From NCBI GenBank assembly GCA_900547405.1, contig URGL01000011.1, forward strand, positions 1 through 45,704: a stretch of DNA of 45,704 nt, read 5' to 3'. The translations under genes and the position numbers were made by a program. The DNA is from an uncultured Eubacteriales bacterium (GTDB taxonomy: Bacteria > Bacillota > Clostridia > Oscillospirales > Oscillospiraceae). How positions within the stretch are numbered: position 1 is the first letter of the stretch; every line of letters starts with the position of its first letter. Shown one piece after another: positions 41,307-45,704 of the stretch. Below the pieces are notes generated by a model. It was not told the origin of the DNA. It searched no databases and worked only from the letters and a program-made list of their open reading frames with translations.

Positions 41307-41822
41307 TCATTCCTCCAGAATTCGGAAAGAAAAGTTCCCGTTTTCATAAAGCAGGAAGCTGTGGCTCCCGTCCTTGGGGATGGACACGCTGCCGGGATTC
41401 AGGCACCGGATGCCATCTAGCTCTCTGTCCAGCTTCACATGGGTGTGGCCGTAGAGGAACAGGGAGCCCTTGGGCAGGGGAGGCAGGTTCTCCGGGTTCT
41501 GATGGTGGCCGTGGGTCAGGTAGAAGGTCTTGCCGTCTGCCAGCAGCTCCGCGTAGTCTGCCAGACAGGGGAAGGGCAGGACCATCTGGTCTACCTCCGC
41601 CTCGCAGTTGCCCCGGACGGCGATGATCCGCTCTGCCATGGCGCTGAGCATGGGGATCACCTTTTTTGGGGTGTAGTCCCTGGGCAGGTCGTTCCGGGGG
41701 CCGTGGTAGAGCAGGTCTCCCAAGAGAATGACCTTGTCCGGGTTTTCTTTTTCGATTTCTTCACACAGCCGACCGCACCAGTAGGCGCTGCCGTGGATGT
41801 CTGAGGCAATGAGCAGTTTCAT
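41307..41822 (-). CDS. yfcE: YfcE-like metallophosphoesterase
   Basis: 171-aa phosphodiesterase of the MJ0936/YfcE family. All metal-binding motifs are in order: SDIHGS (residues 7-12), GDLLYHG (near 35), RGNCE (near 70), THGHH (near 104) and GHTH (near 126). The enzyme cleaves phosphodiester substrates in vitro; the cellular substrate is unknown. The stop overlaps the start region of the four-Cys gene. It is separated from the upstream DUF1643 gene by the palindromic element at 41852-41988. Confidence 0.9.
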   Translation of the reverse strand: MKLLIASDIHGSAYWCGRLCEEIEKENPDKVILLGDLLYHGPRNDLPRDYTPKKVIPMLSAMAERIIAVRGNCEAEVDQMVLPFPCLADYAELLADGKTFYLTHGHHQNPENLPPLPKGSLFLYGHTHVKLDRELDGIRCLNPGSVSIPKDGSHSFLLYENGNFSFRILEE

Positions 41823-41851
41823 AGATATACCTTCTCTCTAAAATGGGTCCT

Positions 41852-41988
41852 GTCATTGCGAACCAGTCAGCAGACTGGTGTGGCAATCCCCCAGATTTTC
41901 CGAGGACCAAGATAGAACAACCGTCTATTTCAGTGCCCCTAAGATCCGGGGGATTGCCACGACAGTGCGCGCACTGTCTCGCAATGAC
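41852..41988. repeat. 137-nt imperfect palindrome, MITE-like
   Basis: Inverted ends GTCATTGCGA/TCGCAATGAC. Each arm has its own hairpin (ACCAGTC/GACTGGT and GACAGTGC/GCACTGTC), then GGCAATCCCCC and GGGGGATTGCC near the centre. The CATTGCGA...GCAATCCCC pattern recurs in many bacterial genomes (recollection). It lies between two minus-strand genes and has no coding content. Confidence 0.8.
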
Positions 41989-41999
41989 GGTGCGATTAT

Positions 42000-42611
42000 T
42001 TAAATGCTGCCTAAGTAGTGTTCCACATCGAAAGGCCGCAGCTTTTCGTCTTTGCGCAGATATAAAGGGTGATGGGGATGGCCCTTTTTTGTGATGGCTC
42101 CGGCGCAGTACCATTGGGCGCCGTACTTCCTGCCGATGTCCAGCATATCCCGGAGGCAGTCCTTCAGGTAGCCTCGCTTTTCGATCACCGATCCCCAGGC
42201 GGCCCATATGGCGGGGGAATCGGACAGGGAGAGCACATAGCGGAAGGCCTCCATGTTTTCCCGGTGGAGCAGGGGATTGCAAACCTTTTCCATGGCATCC
42301 GGGTCTGTGGCCCGCTGGGCGTAGACATTGAACATGAGAAAGCTGTCGTAGCCGTTGCCCAGGGCAATGCGCTGGACGGACTTCAGGGTGTTGTCCAGGT
42401 CGTCAGGCTGGGCGGTGGAGGGGTTGATGCCGATGCAGATCAGGGGCTTTTGCCCACGGGTGCCCAAAATGTACCGGTATTCGGAGTAAAAGTTGGGGGC
42501 GTAAAGCCATTTGGCGATGTCGTAGTCTTTGCTGGGTGTGTTGGCGGCTTCCAGAGCCTGCCGAAAGGTCACCAGCTCCAGGTCCAGGGTCGTGCCCTTG
42601 GGAATGTGCAT
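42000..42611 (-). CDS. DUF1643 domain protein
   Basis: 203-aa protein. The DUF1643 core appears as LICIGINPSTA followed by DNTLKSVQRIALGNGYDSFLMFNVYAQRAT (seen in parts) at residues about 55-100, and AAWGS further on. The family's function is unknown. The ATG directly follows the stop of the upstream membrane protein gene, with GGAGGAA. Its stop lies 11 bases beyond the palindromic element. Confidence 0.85.
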   Translation of the reverse strand: MHIPKGTTLDLELVTFRQALEAANTPSKDYDIAKWLYAPNFYSEYRYILGTRGQKPLICIGINPSTAQPDDLDNTLKSVQRIALGNGYDSFLMFNVYAQRATDPDAMEKVCNPLLHRENMEAFRYVLSLSDSPAIWAAWGSVIEKRGYLKDCLRDMLDIGRKYGAQWYCAGAITKKGHPHHPLYLRKDEKLRPFDVEHYLGSI

Positions 42612-43184
42612 TTATTCCTCCTCGTGGGGGAACCACCAGCTCTTGCTGGGGTCGTGGAAGGGACAGTCGACTTCGCGGATCCCCTTCTGGCGGCACCAGG
42701 CGGAGAAGGCGGCATCCAGGAAGGGATAGACCCCATCCATGGTGGACTGGAGACTGACGGTACTGCCGGTGTCCATGGTCAGCTCCACAACGATGTTGCC
42801 GCCGGTGATGAGATAGAGCTTCTGAGAGACGATCTGGCTGTAGCGGTAGGAGTCGCTCTTCTTCCCCAGGGTGGAAACCAGGAAGGTGTCCGCATTATAG
42901 AAAATGCCGAAGCTCAGATAGTACACCGCCAGAGAAATGCCCAGCACCAGCACGATCAGGCCGCCGTAGAGCAGCACCTTGTCCCCGCCGGAGCCTGTGA
43001 CCATGGCGGCAATGCCAATGGCGCTCAAAATAACGCCGAAAACACCGTAGCGCTTATTCACCCGCACGGCCAGGCCGGACAGATGCTCCGCCTTGTTGCG
43101 GAAGAGCTTTTGAAATCCTATGTCCACCAGGCGGCAGATCCCGAAGATGAGGGCCGCCGCGGCGATCCAGATGATTGCTTCCAT
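42612..43184 (-). CDS. Unknown membrane protein with a soluble C-terminal domain
   Basis: 190-aa protein with three hydrophobic segments (about residues 3-20, 45-62, 68-92). The C-terminal 95 residues have strand-rich YNADTFLVSTLGKKSDSYRYSQIV, reminiscent of bacterial PH-like domains (weak inference). The start at 43184 has AAGGGGGAAG upstream. It follows the folate-ligase gene by 13 bases and abuts the DUF1643 gene, so it belongs to the same operon. Confidence 0.75.
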   Translation of the reverse strand: MEAIIWIAAAALIFGICRLVDIGFQKLFRNKAEHLSGLAVRVNKRYGVFGVILSAIGIAAMVTGSGGDKVLLYGGLIVLVLGISLAVYYLSFGIFYNADTFLVSTLGKKSDSYRYSQIVSQKLYLITGGNIVVELTMDTGSTVSLQSTMDGVYPFLDAAFSAWCRQKGIREVDCPFHDPSKSWWFPHEEE

Positions 43185-43197
43185 TTTTTCTTCCCCC

Positions 43198-43734
43198 TTA
43201 CGCCCAGAGCACCACATCCACAGGGATGTCGAAGGACTCCGTCTCGATTTTTTCCATCACCTGGAAGTCGTAGCACAGAGCCACCGTAGGGTGGTCAGGC
43301 TCCCGGGAGAGAAATCTGTCGTAAAAGCCGCCGCCGTAGCCGATGCGGTGGCCCGCCTTGTCAAAGACCAGCCCGGGCATCAGCACCAGGGCCTGGGTGT
43401 CTGTGGCCACGGGGCCGTCGTCAATGGGCTCCGGGATCCCGGCGTAGCCCTTGGAGACCCGGGTCAGGTCCGGCAGGAGGATGAATTTCATGTCCTCCCC
43501 GTAGACCTTGGGCACAGCAACCTGCTTGCCGTCGGCCAGAGCCTGGGCCAGAATGGCCACGGTGCGGACCTCCTGATTATAGGGGAGGTAGCCGTATATG
43601 GTTTTTGCCTTTTGATAGGCGTCGCTCTCCCGGAATTTTTCTCCCAGGAGGCGGCTTTTTTCTTCAATTTCCTCGGCTGTCATGGCCCGCTTTTTCTCCC
43701 GGACCAGGGCCCGGAGTTCTTTTTTATTCACCAT
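43198..43734 (-). CDS. 5-formyltetrahydrofolate cyclo-ligase
   Basis: 178-aa enzyme (MTHFS, YgfA/YqgN family) that converts 5-formyl-THF with ATP into 5,10-methenyl-THF, recycling a storage and inhibitory folate. The N-terminal KKELRALVREKK is the family's basic helix. YLPYNQEVRT contacts folate, and RIGYGGGFYDRFL (near residue 125) is the ATP/phosphate loop. Length is normal. The start overlaps the upstream regulator gene by 11 bases. Confidence 0.93.
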   Translation of the reverse strand: MVNKKELRALVREKKRAMTAEEIEEKSRLLGEKFRESDAYQKAKTIYGYLPYNQEVRTVAILAQALADGKQVAVPKVYGEDMKFILLPDLTRVSKGYAGIPEPIDDGPVATDTQALVLMPGLVFDKAGHRIGYGGGFYDRFLSREPDHPTVALCYDFQVMEKIETESFDIPVDVVLWA

Positions 43735-44359
43735 CGGCGCCCAACTCCTCTTCTCTTTTTTCTGGCTCCTTTACCCGGAACATCCGGAACCACAAAATCA
43801 CGGCAACCTGCCCGGGAATGCCCAGCAGGAAGATTTTCAAAACAGGAATGCCCAGGAAGATCCGAACGGAGGCGTAGATACTGGCCAGGGCACCCCAGAC
43901 AATGACGGAGATCAGCACCTTGTTCCAGCTGAAGTTCCGCCAGGCAGACCGGAGGCTCAGCAGCACAATGGCCATCACCGGCACGGCGTAGACAAAGCAC
44001 ACCCAGCCCCACCGAATGTCAAAGGCGGAGAGGACCACATAGAAAAACAGGGCCACAAACCAGACGAGGGTGGCGGAAAGCCCCTGAATGACCCCCCGGC
44101 TGGCCTGGGGCTTCGGGGGAGCGGCGGGAATATTCGCCTTGGCCGGGGATTGCAGAAGGTCATTGACGGTGACGCCGAAAAGCTGGGCCAGCTGCATCAT
44201 GGTCAGCACGTCGGGAACAGACTCCCCCCGCTCCCATTTGGACACGGCCTTGTCGGAGTAATTGATCTTCTCCGCCAGCCCCGCCTGGGTCATCCCCGCA
44301 GCCTTTCGGCGTTCGGCAATATTCGCGCCGATCTGACCCTTGATCTTTTCATCGTCCAT
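43724..44359 (-). CDS. XRE-family regulator with C-terminal membrane segments
   Basis: 211-aa protein. Residues 8-65 form a lambda-repressor-like helix-turn-helix (IGANIAERRKAAGMTQAGLA, then YSDKAVSKWERGESVPD). Residues 90-195 contain about four hydrophobic segments, so the DNA-binding domain faces the cytoplasm from a membrane anchor. Such proteins are common in Firmicutes, but targets are unknown. It has its own promoter and leads a run of minus-strand genes. The end overlaps the folate-ligase start. Confidence 0.87.
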   Translation of the reverse strand: MDDEKIKGQIGANIAERRKAAGMTQAGLAEKINYSDKAVSKWERGESVPDVLTMMQLAQLFGVTVNDLLQSPAKANIPAAPPKPQASRGVIQGLSATLVWFVALFFYVVLSAFDIRWGWVCFVYAVPVMAIVLLSLRSAWRNFSWNKVLISVIVWGALASIYASVRIFLGIPVLKIFLLGIPGQVAVILWFRMFRVKEPEKREEELGADGE

Positions 44360-44388
44360 AGCGTTCCTCCAGGTTTCTTATCAGAAAT

Positions 44389-44417
44389 ATAGTAACATAA
44401 TCCGGAAACCATTTCAA
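44389..44417 (-). promoter_or_regulatory. Promoter of the XRE-led operon
   Basis: On the minus strand TTGAAA, 17 bp, TACTAT. GGAGGAACG precedes the ATG at 44359. Confidence 0.6.
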
Positions 44418-44448
44418 CAACGAAATTATGAACGGGGAAAATCCCCCA

Positions 44449-44569
44449 ACCTTCCCCTGGGGGAAGGTGCCGCCTGCAGGCGGCGGAAGAGGGGCGGCAC
44501 AGGCCTGGTTCTGCATGCCGCCCCACACCCGTCAGGGCTTTGCCCTGCCACCCTCTTCCGGGAGAGGGC
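44449..44569. repeat. REP-like repeat, copy F: two head-to-head units
   Basis: The left unit is CCTTCCCCTGGGGGAAGG with hairpin CCGCCTGCAGGCGG and the GAAGAGGGGCGG tail. The right unit is inverted (CCGCCCCACACCCGTC, AGGGCTTTGCCCT, CCCTCTTCCGGGAGAGGG). It has the same layout as copy C, between glmM and the XRE gene. Confidence 0.8.
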
Positions 44570-44601
44570 AAAAACCCCAGGAAAGCAAAACTTTCCTGGG
44601 G
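44569..44601 (-). terminator. Terminator of glmM
   Basis: On the minus strand CCCCAGGAAAG, 5-nt loop, CTTTCCTGGGG, then TTTTT. An 11-bp perfect stem lying 16 bases past the stop. Confidence 0.88.
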
Positions 44602-44616
44602 AAAATCAAAGGATCT

Positions 44617-45704
44617 TTACACTGCGTGGCCGGTCTTCTTGATGACCTCGATGACGGAGTCTACCAGGTCCTGGCAGACCACCTTGCTCTCGGCTTCTAC
44701 CATGACACGGACCACAGGCTCGGTGCCGGATTCCCGGACCAGAATTCTGCCGGTGGAGCCCAGCTGGGCGGCCACATCGGCAATGGCCTTCTGGACGGCG
44801 GGATCGTTCTGGGCAGCGGCCTTGTCGTCTACCCGGACATTTTTCAGCACCTGGGGATAGAAGGTGAAGCCCTCGCACAGCTGGCTCAGAGTCTTCTTCT
44901 TGGCCAGCATGGCTTCCATGACCTTCAGGCTGGTGAGGATGCCGTCGCCGGTGGAGGCGTAGCGGGAGAAGATGATGTGGCCGCTCTGCTCGCCGCCCAG
45001 GCGGTAGTTGTTCATCATCATGTTTTCGTAGACGTACTTGTCGCCAACCTTGGTCTTTTCGTAGTTGATGCCGCACTCGTCGAAGGCCTTGTACAGGCCG
45101 AAGTTGCTCATAACGGTGGTGACCACGGTGTTGCCCATGAGCAGGCCCTGCTCCTTCATGACCTTGCCGCAGATGTAGAGGATGTGGTCGCCGGTGATGA
45201 CCTCGCCCTTTTCGTCTACGCACAGGCACCGGTCGGCATCACCGTCGTAGGCAAAGCCTACATCCAGGCCGTTTTCGATGACAAAGCGCTGGAGCCCCTC
45301 GATGTGGGTGGAACCGGCGTTGTTGTTGATATTGAAGCCATCGGGCTGGGCATTGATGACGTAGGTCTTGGCACCCAGGGCATCGAAGACGGATTTGGCG
45401 ATGTTCCAGGAGCTGCCGTTGGCGCAGTCCAGACCGACCCGCATACCCTTGAAGGAGTAGATGCCCAGGGAGATCAGGTAGCCGATGTAGCGGTTCCGGC
45501 CGGAGACATAGTCCACGGTCCGGCCGATCTGCTCCCGCTTGGCGGCGGGAAGCTCCTCCCAGCAGCGGCCGAAGCACTCCAGATGGCCGTCAATGTAGGC
45601 CTCCACCAGGGAGATGACGGACTCGTCCATTTTCTCGCCGGAGCTGTTGATGAGCTTGATGCCGTTGTCGTAGTAGGGATTGTGGCTGGCGGAGATCATA
45701 ATGC
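44617..45704 (-). CDS. glmM: Phosphoglucosamine mutase GlmM, 3' part (cut by the window end)
   Basis: C-terminal 361 residues or so of GlmM, which converts glucosamine-6-phosphate to glucosamine-1-phosphate for peptidoglycan. The fragment opens at the active Ser loop (MISASHNP), in mid-protein, and the frame continues off the end, so about 90-100 residues are missing. Also seen: metal loop DGDADR, sugar-binding GGEQSGH and phosphate loop RESGTEP. All catalytic residues present look intact. The internal ATG at 45699 is not the true start. Confidence 0.93.
   Translation of the reverse strand, partial: IMISASHNPYYDNGIKLINSSGEKMDESVISLVEAYIDGHLECFGRCWEELPAAKREQIGRTVDYVSGRNRYIGYLISLGIYSFKGMRVGLDCANGSSWNIAKSVFDALGAKTYVINAQPDGFNINNNAGSTHIEGLQRFVIENGLDVGFAYDGDADRCLCVDEKGEVITGDHILYICGKVMKEQGLLMGNTVVTTVMSNFGLYKAFDECGINYEKTKVGDKYVYENMMMNNYRLGGEQSGHIIFSRYASTGDGILTSLKVMEAMLAKKKTLSQLCEGFTFYPQVLKNVRVDDKAAAQNDPAVQKAIADVAAQLGSTGRILVRESGTEPVVRVMVEAESKVVCQDLVDSVIEVIKKTGHAV

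Noticed and set aside
41761..42282. 173-aa frame across the palindromic element
   Set aside because: Its sequence is a translation of the inverted repeat and the antisense or out-of-frame part of the DUF1643 gene.
42069..43289. 406-aa plus-strand open frame
   Set aside because: Antisense to the DUF1643 and membrane protein genes, with no Shine-Dalgarno box or recognisable domain.

Overview
The window reads as chromosomal DNA of a moderately GC-rich, Gram-positive, probably endospore-forming Clostridia, most likely of the Oscillospirales type (inferred). Support: lipoboxes and strong Shine-Dalgarno boxes, near-consensus sigma-A promoters, a SpoVAC and a SpoVB-like gene, two ECF-type vitamin/nucleoside uptake systems, a VanZ-like protein, and a dispersed family of intergenic palindromes. 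No phage, plasmid, transposase or CRISPR genes are visible.

Layout. 1-6.1 kb: nucleoside uptake, with a BMP-family lipoprotein, a nucleoside phosphorylase and a double-NBD ATPase plus two permeases (NupNOPQ/BmpA-type ABC transporter). 6.2-8.2 kb: an AT-richer two-gene cassette encoding an AAA ATPase and a TOPRIM-like protein, a candidate defence module. 8.2-8.6 kb: a SAM-I-type riboswitch with terminator and antiterminator ahead of a 68-aa orphan protein. 8.6-10 kb: an ECF sigma factor and its membrane-anchored partner. 10-19.75 kb: a cobalamin riboswitch followed by a six-gene operon. It encodes a 1518-aa surface protein with DUF4430 and alpha/alpha-barrel domains (the two folds of intrinsic factor/transcobalamin), a second membrane-anchored DUF4430 protein, and an ECF transporter with EcfT, fused EcfAA', a CbrT-like S-component and a second EcfT.

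19.8-24.5 kb: an AT-richer BlaI-BlaR1 beta-lactam sensing island. Its second operator lies before two unknown lipoprotein-type genes rather than a beta-lactamase. 24.6-24.8 kb: two tRNAs on the minus strand. 25-28.8 kb: VanZ-like, SpoVAC, a sodium-pump decarboxylase beta subunit with a 38-aa companion and a complex leader, an acyltransferase and a small protein. 28.8-32 kb (minus): SpoVB-like flippase, endonuclease III, and a sigma-like protein with a membrane anchor. 32.3-36.4 kb: an iron-type ABC importer (binding protein, fused permease, ATPase). 36.6-39.2 kb (minus): trmB-mnmG. 39.3-44.4 kb (minus): a run of small housekeeping and unknown genes. 44.6 kb to the end: the 3' part of glmM.

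The strongest candidate for an undescribed system is the riboswitch-controlled surface B12 capture and ECF uptake operon at 10.0-19.75 kb. Next come the ATPase/TOPRIM cassette, the SAM-riboswitch orphan and the beta-lactamase-free BlaIR island. All function statements rest on reading motifs by eye; no database search was run.
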